Below are positions 17,801 through 26,331 of a DNA stretch of 50,766 bases, one piece after another. How positions within the stretch are numbered: the stretch's first letter is position 1; each line of letters starts with the position of its first letter. Where the stretch lies: positions 1-50,766 of the IMG/VR virus record IMGVR_UViG_3300030451_005164; one strand, 5' to 3'. The DNA comes from a virus. The position numbers were made by a program, and so were the translations under genes. The notes beneath the pieces are model-generated. The model searched no databases and had not been told where the DNA came from. It saw nothing but the letters and a program-made list of their open reading frames with translations.

Positions 17801-20800
17801 GCAATTAGACAAAACTAATAGCTTGAGAGTTAGAAAAGATCATAGTGATTTAGTAAATAGACTTTCAGCAAAAATATATAATAAAGCGCCATATTGGGCT
17901 GATTACTATAAATTTTATTTAAAAGAAATAGCTTCTAAATACCATAATTTAGTATTATACAAAGCATATCCTACAGGAAATAATGAAGAAGGATTTTTTA
18001 ACAATGTTTGGTTAGTATTTAACTCTGCTGATAGAAGTAAAGTAAAAATAGGTAGTTATTTAATTCAAAAGAAACAACATGGAAACTCTATTGCTGTTAA
18101 TAGCGAAGATGCTAAATATAGAGTTTTAGATATAGTAGGTAATGCAGCAGTAGAAACAGAAACAGACGATGAAGGTAATGCTACACAACAAATAAGTATA
18201 GGCACAGGTACTTCAGCTCTAGACTTGACTGCCTTAGGCGCAGACTTCAATGATGTTAATGGTAAGTTTTTTGTTAAAATAGAAGCTGAAGATGAGTTTC
18301 AGCTAAATATAAATAATGATGAAGAAGGAATATCATTTATTACTGATGACGAAAATATTAATAATGGAGCTGTTTTTGAAGTAGTTGACGAACAAAAAGT
18401 TGATTTAGATTTATTTTATGAGGTAAGCCAAGCGTATCCTATAAATTTATTAGGTGAAAAAGCTAGTGTATTAATAAAAGCTAAAGATACTATAACTTTA
18501 GAAAGTGGATTTAATGCTCCAACAACTTCTGCGTTTAATCAAATATCAGGCCTTTTAAAAGTTGAAACTGTAATAGGCGCTAGTAGTTTAGGTACTAATC
18601 AAATTAATTTTCAAGAAGAAGGTAAAGTAGTAGTATATACTAATCAAAATTTTCCAACTTTCTTTGGATCAAACGATTTTAATAATTCTGTTCCACAGAT
18701 ATTAAGATTTACTAGATCAGACGGAAGTTATTATACGCTTAGAGCTGTAGGCTTAAACTCAGGAAATAAGCTATTGCTTTATCCTTATACTCATAAGACT
18801 TCTGCAAACACTAATTTTTCTTCTAAATTTTTACTAAGATTTGTAAATTGTTTTAGTTTTGGTAACGGTGTAGAATCTGATAGAATTAGAGACGATTTTA
18901 ACGCTAGTACTATGTACTCTTATACTAGTGCTGGTAAACAAAGTGGTTTTAAAGCATCAACTCCAGATGCAGACTATCAAAGAGATCATAAAGAAAATGA
19001 TATAATATTTTCTCAAATAATAAATGAAGCCACAGGCATTAACAGAGCTAATGAATTTTTAATGGCTGAAAATATAGTTAAGCGATTAAATCCTGAATAT
19101 GGTAGTATACAAAAGCTTTTTACTAGAAATACAGACTTATTAGCTTTTTGCGAAAATAAAGTTTTAAAAATATTAGCTCAAAAAGATGCTTTATTTAACG
19201 CTGATGGTAATCCTCAACTTTTATCAACTAATAGAGTTTTAGGACAAGCTATACCTTACATTGGTGATTACGGTATATCTAAAAACCCTGAATCTTTTGC
19301 TTCTGATGAATTTAGATGTTATTTTACAGATGTAGACAGAGGCGCGGTGTGTAGACTGTCAAGAGATGGTATTACAGCTGTATCAGACTTTGGTATGAAA
19401 AACTTTTTTTATGATAATTTAAAAAACTCTACAGTTTGTATAGGTGATTTTGATGGTAGAAAAGATGAATATAATATAACAATACACACTGACAATGCTG
19501 ATGTTTCTGGCCAAAAAAATGTATATACTGTAAGTTATGGCGAAAGAGTAAAAGGTTGGACAAGTTTTAAATCTTTTATAAAAGAGCAAGGTGCCACTTT
19601 AAATAATAGGTATTATACTTTTAAAGATGGTAAAATGTGGCTTCATCACTATAATGAAACTCACAACAATTTTTATGGAACTCAATTTAATTCTACGATA
19701 GATGTAATATTTAATAACTCGCCAAGCGTTGTTAAAAGCTTTAGTACTTTAAATTACGAAGGAACTCAAAGTAGAGTTATAGCAAATACTCAAGATGAAG
19801 CTTTTTATAATTTAACAGCTAAAAACGGCTGGTATGTTGAATCTATAAATACTGACTTGCAAGAAGGTGCTGTAGATGAGTTTATAGATAAAGAAAACAA
19901 ATGGTTTAACTTTATAAAAGGTATAACAACTTCTCATACAAATTTAGCTGACGGCGCTGTTACTAGTAATTTAGATTTTAACGAAAACACTTTGCAAGGT
20001 ATTGGTCAAATTAGTGCAAACGCTACGTCTGACACTGTTGGCTTTGGCGAAGGCTTTGATGTTAGTGTTACTCTTTCTACTTCTTCTGATCAACAATTTA
20101 CATCTACTGGCTTTAGTGTTAACAATATATCTACCTTGCCTAGTACAGGGACTTTTACAATAGTTCCAACACAAGGCTATTCTATAGCAGCTTCTCAGTT
20201 TAGTTTAGCTAACACTTTACCAAGTTTTATTAGTGGCATAACTTTTGCCGATACAGGCGTTGGTGGTACTTTAACTAATACAGTAGTAGCTACGATTACT
20301 TTTACAGGAAGTATTACTGAAGACTTGTCGCACGCTGTGCAAGTTAATACTACATCTTTTGCCAGTATAGCTACTGTTCAAGCTGTTTTGACTATAGTTG
20401 GCGCAGGTATAAATCAACCTAACGGAGAAACTGTTTCTGTTTCTTTTGGACAATCAGAAGCTATAGGTTTAGTTATTCCTATACCTTCAACTATGCCAAA
20501 CTCTGTGAGCTATCTTATAACTGGTTATACTGGAAATAATAATGGCACTGATTTACCTTTTGTAACTGTTAGTTTATATTCTGGACCTTTTCATTTTTAC
20601 AGCACAGAAAATTTAGCTACAATGACAGTTACACCTTTTCTTGAAGCTGATAACTACGAAATACAACAAGTTGATTCAACTTCTATATTAAATGCACCTA
20701 CAGTATTAACTTCTCAAACATATGATATATTTTATAATAATAGTGATGAAAATGTTACTGTAGACGACAATAATGATATAGTAATTTATACTAATTCTAC

Positions 20801-23255
20801 ACCTGTTAATTGTAAATTTAGCGCTTTTCCAGAAGAGTCTGGATTTGCTGTAGCACAGTTTGATGACAACAATGATATAAATAATAGAAACGTACCTATA
20901 ATAAATAACATACCTGCAAATCCATCAGTTAAGATTATTGACGGTGGTCTTGTTAGTAGTGATGGCATTGATTGGATTTCGCCACAGTTTTCTTTACAAC
21001 AAGGTGTTTTAACAGACGACACTGATCCTAGCGTGTTAGTTACTGTTAATTATCTTCAAAATGTTACTTTAAATAATTGTAATTTTAATTTATCTGTAAA
21101 CACTGGTAGCACAAGAGATTTACTTTTAAGATTATTTTCAGCAGTAAATAATACTGGCACGCCAGACGATGTTTTACTAATAAGACAAATAGATGTTCAA
21201 ACACTAGATGCTAAAGTTAAATTTCAAATAGGCATACAGCCTCAAGGTCCAGGTCCTAATCCTGGAAATGTATTTCCTTTGTACTCAGAACTTTTTGATC
21301 ATTTAGACGGAACTAATTCATCTTTATCAGGCTCATCAGGACCTAAACTATCTGATGAAGATCACGGTATTGGATTTACTGGCTCTGTTGGTATTTTTAA
21401 CAATCAAGGTGAAGCTTTTATTACTGGAACTGCTCCTGTTGTAGTGCAAGCAAACAGTGATCAAGGAGTTTTTAGCGCAACAAACTTTACGCTTTCTTAT
21501 ATATCCGGCGGCGAATTTATTGATGGCTTGCCTAATGGATCTAATTTAGAAGGTATGTTTACTGAAACAGGTTTTGGCAGTGTAGCTATTCCAATTCCAG
21601 AAAACAATACTGAAGAAGATAGAAGTATTAAAGTAATAGTAACACATCCTATAGACAATAGTTTAACAGATGAAGTAGTAATAACTCAAAGAGCGGCTTA
21701 TAGCTCTTCAAATAATACTTTAATATTTAAAAACAATACAGGTGGTCAAGAAGGTCCGCCTATACCTAATTCTGCTCCAAATCTTGTTGCTATGCAACAG
21801 TTTTTTGACGATACAGATCCTGTTGAAGAAATAGTATTATCTTCTAGTGCTATTAGTAAGTTTATATACATGAAAATACCAAATGAAGATTTTGCAGAAA
21901 TACAAGATCAATATAATATTGATTTGCTCAACGATCCAGATTTAGTTATGCCTGGCCCTACTTTAGTTTTTCAAGATATATTTAATCCTGGTAGTGGACA
22001 AGTAGAGGTTGAAGATGGTGTGTTTCAAGAAAATGTAGGTTTAAATCCTGAAACCGGAGAGCCAGATCAAGGTATAGGTGATGAGCCTTTTTTAACTTAC
22101 GGCAACGTTGAAGTGTCTCAACCTATACAATATTATTCAGGAAACGTCTTACTTACGTATAACTTTTTAGCTGCTAACTATAAAGTTCTTTTAAATGTTC
22201 AAGCAAATGACTATGTTATACCTGGAGACTTATTGCCACGAGATAGAACTTTTAAAATTAAAGGTAGACATCCGTACAATGTTAACGGAGCTTCTGATAG
22301 TGTAATTCAAATAAGACAACTTGCCGAAGATAGATGTGAATTTGCAGATAATAGTAATCCTACAATTTATAATAGTAACTTTAATGGTGAGTGGCAGGCT
22401 GATGTTAGTATTCACGCTAATAATTCTGTACCTAGATGTGTTATATATAAATACGAACAACATTCATTAGTACTTTTAGAAGACGGTAGTCCAAATGTTC
22501 AAACTTTTTTAGGTGCGCCTGACTGGGCTGCAAATTTAGGTAATTTAAATCAAACATCTATAAGTTCTAATAGTACAACTTTAACAAATCAAGATTATAT
22601 TGCGCAGTTTACTTTTACGCCACCTATTGTTCAAAATATATTTTACAAAGTTTATATAAAAGCTGTTCACGGCGATATTGAATTAAACGGTGACGAGCCT
22701 GCTGAAGATAGTTTAGTAGAAGATACTAAATTTATACAAGTAAATCCAGCGTCAGAATCTTATTTTTACGTAATTAATCCAACTGGAAGTAGCATAGATA
22801 ATGCTGAAAGTACAAATGCTGGATCAAACGTAGACGGTTTTATTCATGTACACTCAATGTATATGATTACAAGCTCTGTTGAAACTGAACAAGAAAAAAG
22901 TTTTGATTTAGTTTTCTCTGGTCCTGCGCCAGAAATAACTAGTGTTGAATATTTTAAACAAAGCGATGCGGGCACTTCTATAAACATACCTCAAACAGTA
23001 ACAAATCAAACAGAAGGGCCAAACGTCATTCGTCAAGGCTTTGATTTAGCTAGTGCTCCTTTCTTGTCTACTTCAATACCTATAGCTTTAATTGAGTCTG
23101 ACGGTAACGAGCCTTTGAGAGTAAGAATAAAAGTACTTATAAACTCAAGTTCTCAACATACTTCTAGCGGTCAGCTTGACGGTGTAAATATAAGAGTAAA
23201 TATGTCTACACCAGGAGGTTTACAAAGACAAGTAATAGTACAAATAAATCCATAA
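14853..23255 (+). CDS. Giant tail or tail-tip protein with BACON-like domains
   Basis: A 2,800-residue protein. Its N-terminus contains Met-Asn-Lys-Asp-Leu-Asp-Glu-Arg-Leu-Ile-Pro-Asn-Gly near residues 13-25 and Tyr-Arg-Asp-Ala-Leu-Asn-Ile-Gln, a signature I associate with the large tail protein of crAss-like and Cellulophaga phages. Residues to about 1,700 form a long beta-rich body. The remaining 1,100 residues look like stacked Ig-like modules. Two (about 2,250-2,285 and 2,462-2,492) end in the pattern Arg-x-[Ile/Phe]-Lys-[Val/Ile]...Asp-[Glu/Ser]-Val-Val/Ile-x-Ile-[Thr/Arg]-Gln, as in BACON domains, which are thought to bind glycans or mucin. It likely forms the tail tube end and carries host-surface contacts. 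Confidence 0.75.
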   Translation: MAEFKKNFLKSKMNKDLDERLIPNGQYRDALNIQISSSEDNNTGSAQNLKGNELVTTVDQNNGSLITGSLAISDNAFTVASFSDETNKRIYNFVHKASDLVNNGTYNGVIRKTGVVSDCIFEFNAYQNQNGGFTRPVLTDVFEVRSAASVQETQTIIEGLATVSSNIYEQESSHVPLGIRVGMRVQKIDLSGHDIWGADNEVFVKKILPSTENNGRIEITAQSGFFYNQIDIDNGVVLKFTSPRILNFNDGLEQVEANTTGTPTTPTPKNNIITGINLINDILYFTDNKTEPKKVSLKRFRNSRNSIYEHSIHSWQDDNGNSIQTTLKESLITVIKQNPLTQPKIVTTVNDRVSEEITEIGGLGFGVNDEIIQQNQGVFYSTITFGSITSNFQSETGEFGNFAFANEQSEPFTPDPSQTNGQPDIITIQCSVAFVNWRIGDVLELVGQTTASQATVQIVGSSSAVGYNKFNVRLVNLSEAYTGSEPAETWNATLKNKKKLYEDDFVCFAYRYKYVDGEYSAISPYSDIAFVPGFYSFNPLKGFNDGMENKVQDIKVLDFIPPYIPDDVQCVDLLFKKTNSTLVHVIETFKRGSSEWNTIGTPFTNYKGNVTISSEVFGKTLEESQSLRIFDNVPIKARSQEIIGSRLAFGNYHENYDIVDETFRKITPSIGHFLQHLPITFTEVFTATNEFSSAQGGEGTPVGELMANSNIYSYSAFTNTSAQPIGLIADEAADQFDDLSFGGANNTSPDFPQGLQTSTLWGIPTFEENDPDNNFNNQIPVGQSTAVDAATDFSVQAKGPYFQAPTGGNYTFTAKADAAVIKRPFDQVSSTGVISTTFSLDCKGTKFGLFKVDQNGIWEDWDNIHIGDNMDINHPSVFSDSLSTINMKITSSAPVRDYTSHEFTITVYLNAGEKVAAGFCHNKAQLENYTAALRLKNCTFSCTNAPDNTEELITEQAKSSVKSIRTYEIGVVYVDKHGRESAVQLDKTNSLRVRKDHSDLVNRLSAKIYNKAPYWADYYKFYLKEIASKYHNLVLYKAYPTGNNEEGFFNNVWLVFNSADRSKVKIGSYLIQKKQHGNSIAVNSEDAKYRVLDIVGNAAVETETDDEGNATQQISIGTGTSALDLTALGADFNDVNGKFFVKIEAEDEFQLNINNDEEGISFITDDENINNGAVFEVVDEQKVDLDLFYEVSQAYPINLLGEKASVLIKAKDTITLESGFNAPTTSAFNQISGLLKVETVIGASSLGTNQINFQEEGKVVVYTNQNFPTFFGSNDFNNSVPQILRFTRSDGSYYTLRAVGLNSGNKLLLYPYTHKTSANTNFSSKFLLRFVNCFSFGNGVESDRIRDDFNASTMYSYTSAGKQSGFKASTPDADYQRDHKENDIIFSQIINEATGINRANEFLMAENIVKRLNPEYGSIQKLFTRNTDLLAFCENKVLKILAQKDALFNADGNPQLLSTNRVLGQAIPYIGDYGISKNPESFASDEFRCYFTDVDRGAVCRLSRDGITAVSDFGMKNFFYDNLKNSTVCIGDFDGRKDEYNITIHTDNADVSGQKNVYTVSYGERVKGWTSFKSFIKEQGATLNNRYYTFKDGKMWLHHYNETHNNFYGTQFNSTIDVIFNNSPSVVKSFSTLNYEGTQSRVIANTQDEAFYNLTAKNGWYVESINTDLQEGAVDEFIDKENKWFNFIKGITTSHTNLADGAVTSNLDFNENTLQGIGQISANATSDTVGFGEGFDVSVTLSTSSDQQFTSTGFSVNNISTLPSTGTFTIVPTQGYSIAASQFSLANTLPSFISGITFADTGVGGTLTNTVVATITFTGSITEDLSHAVQVNTTSFASIATVQAVLTIVGAGINQPNGETVSVSFGQSEAIGLVIPIPSTMPNSVSYLITGYTGNNNGTDLPFVTVSLYSGPFHFYSTENLATMTVTPFLEADNYEIQQVDSTSILNAPTVLTSQTYDIFYNNSDENVTVDDNNDIVIYTNSTPVNCKFSAFPEESGFAVAQFDDNNDINNRNVPIINNIPANPSVKIIDGGLVSSDGIDWISPQFSLQQGVLTDDTDPSVLVTVNYLQNVTLNNCNFNLSVNTGSTRDLLLRLFSAVNNTGTPDDVLLIRQIDVQTLDAKVKFQIGIQPQGPGPNPGNVFPLYSELFDHLDGTNSSLSGSSGPKLSDEDHGIGFTGSVGIFNNQGEAFITGTAPVVVQANSDQGVFSATNFTLSYISGGEFIDGLPNGSNLEGMFTETGFGSVAIPIPENNTEEDRSIKVIVTHPIDNSLTDEVVITQRAAYSSSNNTLIFKNNTGGQEGPPIPNSAPNLVAMQQFFDDTDPVEEIVLSSSAISKFIYMKIPNEDFAEIQDQYNIDLLNDPDLVMPGPTLVFQDIFNPGSGQVEVEDGVFQENVGLNPETGEPDQGIGDEPFLTYGNVEVSQPIQYYSGNVLLTYNFLAANYKVLLNVQANDYVIPGDLLPRDRTFKIKGRHPYNVNGASDSVIQIRQLAEDRCEFADNSNPTIYNSNFNGEWQADVSIHANNSVPRCVIYKYEQHSLVLLEDGSPNVQTFLGAPDWAANLGNLNQTSISSNSTTLTNQDYIAQFTFTPPIVQNIFYKVYIKAVHGDIELNGDEPAEDSLVEDTKFIQVNPASESYFYVINPTGSSIDNAESTNAGSNVDGFIHVHSMYMITSSVETEQEKSFDLVFSGPAPEITSVEYFKQSDAGTSINIPQTVTNQTEGPNVIRQGFDLASAPFLSTSIPIALIESDGNEPLRVRIKVLINSSSQHTSSGQLDGVNIRVNMSTPGGLQRQVIVQINP

Positions 23256-23259
23256 TAAT

Positions 23260-24150
23260 ATGCCTATAACAACATTATTCTTTAGTTTTGATCCACAGTC
23301 TACAGGCGCACAAGTTGGTGATAGTGCTTACTATATATCTAACTCTAGTTTTACTTCAAGCGGAGGGTTTAATACATCGTCAAGTCTTGATCAAATAGTT
23401 AATATGGGCACTATAACAGGTTTTGGCTTTCAAAACTCTTCTAGTGTTTCAGCTGTTAAAGCAACGCATGTTGTAGTTTTTTCAAACGAAACTTTTGATT
23501 CTGTTGGTCCAATATCTGTTATTTATACAGCAAATAGTAATATTCCATATCCTAATAGCTCAGATTTTCCTGGTACTCCAACACCAAGTTTTATACTTTT
23601 TTACAGTGGTAACGGATCTTATACTCAAAACCAAGTTATTAGTGCTGGAAGTATTGATACTTCTACGCTTGTTACTACTAAAATAATAGGTGTTGCTTCT
23701 TCTAGTACAGCCGCTGGTAGAGCTGCTAACTTTAAAAGTGCTATTGAATTTGCTACTAGCGGAGCTATGACATGTGCTCTATCTACTACTTCTGTTACTA
23801 ATGACACACTAACAATAACTCAAAATGTAGCTGGAGAAAGTGGTAATACTAATGTTACTGAGAATTTTTTAGGTTATGCCAGTATAGACAGTATAACATC
23901 ATCTTTTCCTAGCGCTTTTACAGGTGGTGCTGAAACTACTACTAGTTTTGATTTTTATACAATGACAGTAGAAACAAGTAATTTATATGATTTACCAACA
24001 ACTAACGATTATATATTTTTTAGCCAAGATAATGCTATAAACTTGTCATCGCTAGTAGGGTACTTTGCAGAAGCAAAAATAAGGAATAACTCTACAGAGT
24101 TTGCTGAAATGTTTTCATTGTCAGCCGGCGTTGTAGAAAGCAGTAAATAA
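23260..24150 (+). CDS. Beta-rich virion protein
   Basis: A 296-residue Ser/Thr/Asn/Phe-rich protein without enzyme motifs or a signal peptide. The C-terminal segment Tyr-Phe-Ala-Glu-Ala-Lys-Ile-Arg-Asn-Asn-Ser-Thr-Glu-Phe-Ala-Glu-Met-Phe (about residues 267-284) is a pattern I recall from structural proteins next to the giant tail gene of marine phages. It starts four bases after the giant tail gene, so it is likely co-translated and part of the tail. Exact role unknown. Confidence 0.65.
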   Translation: MPITTLFFSFDPQSTGAQVGDSAYYISNSSFTSSGGFNTSSSLDQIVNMGTITGFGFQNSSSVSAVKATHVVVFSNETFDSVGPISVIYTANSNIPYPNSSDFPGTPTPSFILFYSGNGSYTQNQVISAGSIDTSTLVTTKIIGVASSSTAAGRAANFKSAIEFATSGAMTCALSTTSVTNDTLTITQNVAGESGNTNVTENFLGYASIDSITSSFPSAFTGGAETTTSFDFYTMTVETSNLYDLPTTNDYIFFSQDNAINLSSLVGYFAEAKIRNNSTEFAEMFSLSAGVVESSK

Positions 24151-24182
24151 GTGTAATTATTAATAGATATAATTAAATTATA

Positions 24183-24968
24183 ATGACAGAAAATAAAAAA
24201 TCACCAATGAAAGCATTAAGTGCAGCTGCAGCTTTAGCTTTAGCTCAAGGCATTAAAGCAGGTGTACAAATATTTCAAGGTTTTCAACAGCGTGCTGATG
24301 CTAGAGGCGCTCTAGACGATGCTGAAACACTAGCAGAAAATAGGATGCGATCTTACGAAAACTTTGATTTTAGAATACAAAATCCTTACGAAGATCTCAC
24401 AGCATCTACAGAAGCCCAACAATTAGCAAATCAACAACAAGCTCAACAACAAGCTAATACTTTAGCTAGACTACAACAAGGCGCTACAGGCGCAGGCGCC
24501 GCTTCACTGGCTACAGCTATAGCTAGACAAGGTGCTAAACAAGCACAAGCCGCTCAAGCTCTAACCGCTAAACAAGAAGCTGCTAACCAAAGACTAGCTG
24601 CTGGCGCTCAATTAAAAATTGATTCTGCGGTAAGCGCTAAAGAACAAAGAAGACAAGAAGTTTTAACTTCACTGGCTTTGCAAGATCAAGCTGTTCAGCA
24701 AAAACTATTAAACGATGCTAATGCAGCTATAACAGGCGGTGTTGGTAACTTTCTTGCTGCTGGTATAGAATACGCGGGTGGAAAAGATCCTAAAGATGAT
24801 GAGGATTTAAGTAATGATGGTATTATAGATGTATCAGGCGACGAATTTAAAATTACAGAAACAATGAACACGCCTAATCCATTTAGAATAGATCCTATAT
24901 TTGGAGGTCAAGAAGAACAAATTGGAGTTGAAGGTGATATTGATTCATTTTTTATTGAAGAAGAATAA
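24183..24968 (+). CDS. Ala/Gln-rich internal virion (ejection-type) protein
   Basis: A 261-residue protein. After a short hydrophobic Ala-rich helix (residues 12-30) comes a long Gln/Ala coiled coil (about residues 70-185) with a Gly/Ala-rich kink (Gly-Ala-Thr-Gly-Ala-Gly-Ala-Ala), then an acidic tail. The composition and order match the internal core or ejection proteins that podoviruses inject with their DNA, of the T7 gp14 sort. It precedes two further large cargo-type proteins. It has a 32-base A/T-rich leader, one of the longer gaps in this block. Inference from composition and position. Confidence 0.65.
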   Translation: MTENKKSPMKALSAAAALALAQGIKAGVQIFQGFQQRADARGALDDAETLAENRMRSYENFDFRIQNPYEDLTASTEAQQLANQQQAQQQANTLARLQQGATGAGAASLATAIARQGAKQAQAAQALTAKQEAANQRLAAGAQLKIDSAVSAKEQRRQEVLTSLALQDQAVQQKLLNDANAAITGGVGNFLAAGIEYAGGKDPKDDEDLSNDGIIDVSGDEFKITETMNTPNPFRIDPIFGGQEEQIGVEGDIDSFFIEEE

Positions 24969-26326
24969 TGGCAAAAAAGACTACAACAACAAATCCTATT
25001 TTATCAGCAAGCGCTGCGCTTAGTCAAGCAAAGCTAGGCTCTACTATTGATTATAGTACAGCTTTAGATCCTACTATTGATATACTTAGAAAAAGAGTAG
25101 ATAAAGCTAATAAAACTACAGAGACTTTTTTAAATAACATGCCTGAAAATTTTTCAGCTGAAATAGTACCTGTAGAAGCTAGAGCAAAACTTGAAGCGTT
25201 TTTAAAAGAAAACAAAGAAAGATATGTAAAGCTTTCAAAAGAGTTAGGTGAATTATCTAATAGACCTACAAGCCAAGCGTATATTGATGCTAAATCTGAG
25301 CTTGATAGTATAAAAAATGCTTTTACTAATACTAAAGATACTTTAACGAATTTTGCTAAAACTAGACAGTTTGCTACAGATAATATTAGCAATTGGTCTC
25401 CTAACATTGTAGATAAAGATTTTTTAATGTATGAAGAAATTATAGGTAAAGAAGCTTATAACAACCTTGATTATACTTTAGACGGTGTTTTTTACACTGA
25501 TGTTGCTGGTAATAGAATAAATCTTAATGATATAAAAAATCCTGACCTTAGAAATCAAACAGCTATTAATGGTTTGTTTCAAGGTATAACAAGTAGTTTT
25601 GAATTAGGCGGTAGAGGTGTAAAGCTAAACATTAGTGAAGATGGATCACCAATAGACACTAATTCTAGAATTATATTTAAAAATATATCTGGCATAACTA
25701 ACAACCCTAAAGCAGCTGCAGATTTATTTATAGGTGGTGTTCCAGGTTATGAAAATGACGTAGACTCTAATCCAGCGTATCAATATATTAGCCAGCAAGC
25801 TGCTACAAATACAGAGTATAAAAACTTACCCAAACTTGAAAACGGTAATATTGATGCTCAAAGTGATGAATATAAATTAGCTTTAGATAAATTAAAAACT
25901 AACGTGCCAACACAGTGGTTAAACTCGTTTTTAATGGATATAGTTAAAGACTCTAACGCTGACGGCTTTAAACTTTATAAGCCGACAAAACCAAGTGGTG
26001 GTGAAGGAATTAATATGCAGCCTACTATAAACGCTATAAATGCCGGCGCTAAGATAATACCTTTACCGTCTACGTTTGGCACAGGTATTGTTGCCTCATT
26101 AAAACCTAATGGTAAATACTATATAAGCTCTGGAGCAAGAGCAAGTCAAATGTTTGATCCTCAAGCTGGTGAAATAGGATATACGCTAGAAGAATTAAGC
26201 AAAGTATTAGGACTAAAAATATCTAGTCCAAAAACAGCAAATAGAAATAGATCTGGATTAGGGCCAGTTTACGAAAATACTCAAACTCCAAGTGAATTAG
26301 ACAAACTACTTAACCCTTTCATTTAA
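24968..26326 (+). CDS. Putative internal virion or cargo protein
   Basis: A 452-residue protein with a helical N-terminal half (residues 40-150, Lys/Glu-rich with heptad-like spacing) and a mixed C-terminal half containing Gly-rich turns. No known catalytic motif, membrane segment or signal is visible. It shares one base with the stop of the Gln-rich ejection-type protein, and the giant cargo protein follows five bases later. Gene order suggests it belongs to the proteins packed in the head or injected. Function unknown. Confidence 0.6.
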   Translation: MAKKTTTTNPILSASAALSQAKLGSTIDYSTALDPTIDILRKRVDKANKTTETFLNNMPENFSAEIVPVEARAKLEAFLKENKERYVKLSKELGELSNRPTSQAYIDAKSELDSIKNAFTNTKDTLTNFAKTRQFATDNISNWSPNIVDKDFLMYEEIIGKEAYNNLDYTLDGVFYTDVAGNRINLNDIKNPDLRNQTAINGLFQGITSSFELGGRGVKLNISEDGSPIDTNSRIIFKNISGITNNPKAAADLFIGGVPGYENDVDSNPAYQYISQQAATNTEYKNLPKLENGNIDAQSDEYKLALDKLKTNVPTQWLNSFLMDIVKDSNADGFKLYKPTKPSGGEGINMQPTINAINAGAKIIPLPSTFGTGIVASLKPNGKYYISSGARASQMFDPQAGEIGYTLEELSKVLGLKISSPKTANRNRSGLGPVYENTQTPSELDKLLNPFI

Positions 26327-26331
26327 ATAAT

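Noticed and set aside
25051-25407. 118-residue - strand ORF rich in Leu/Ser
   Set aside because: Antisense shadow within the 452-residue gene; composition is that expected from complemented Lys/Asp/Glu codons.
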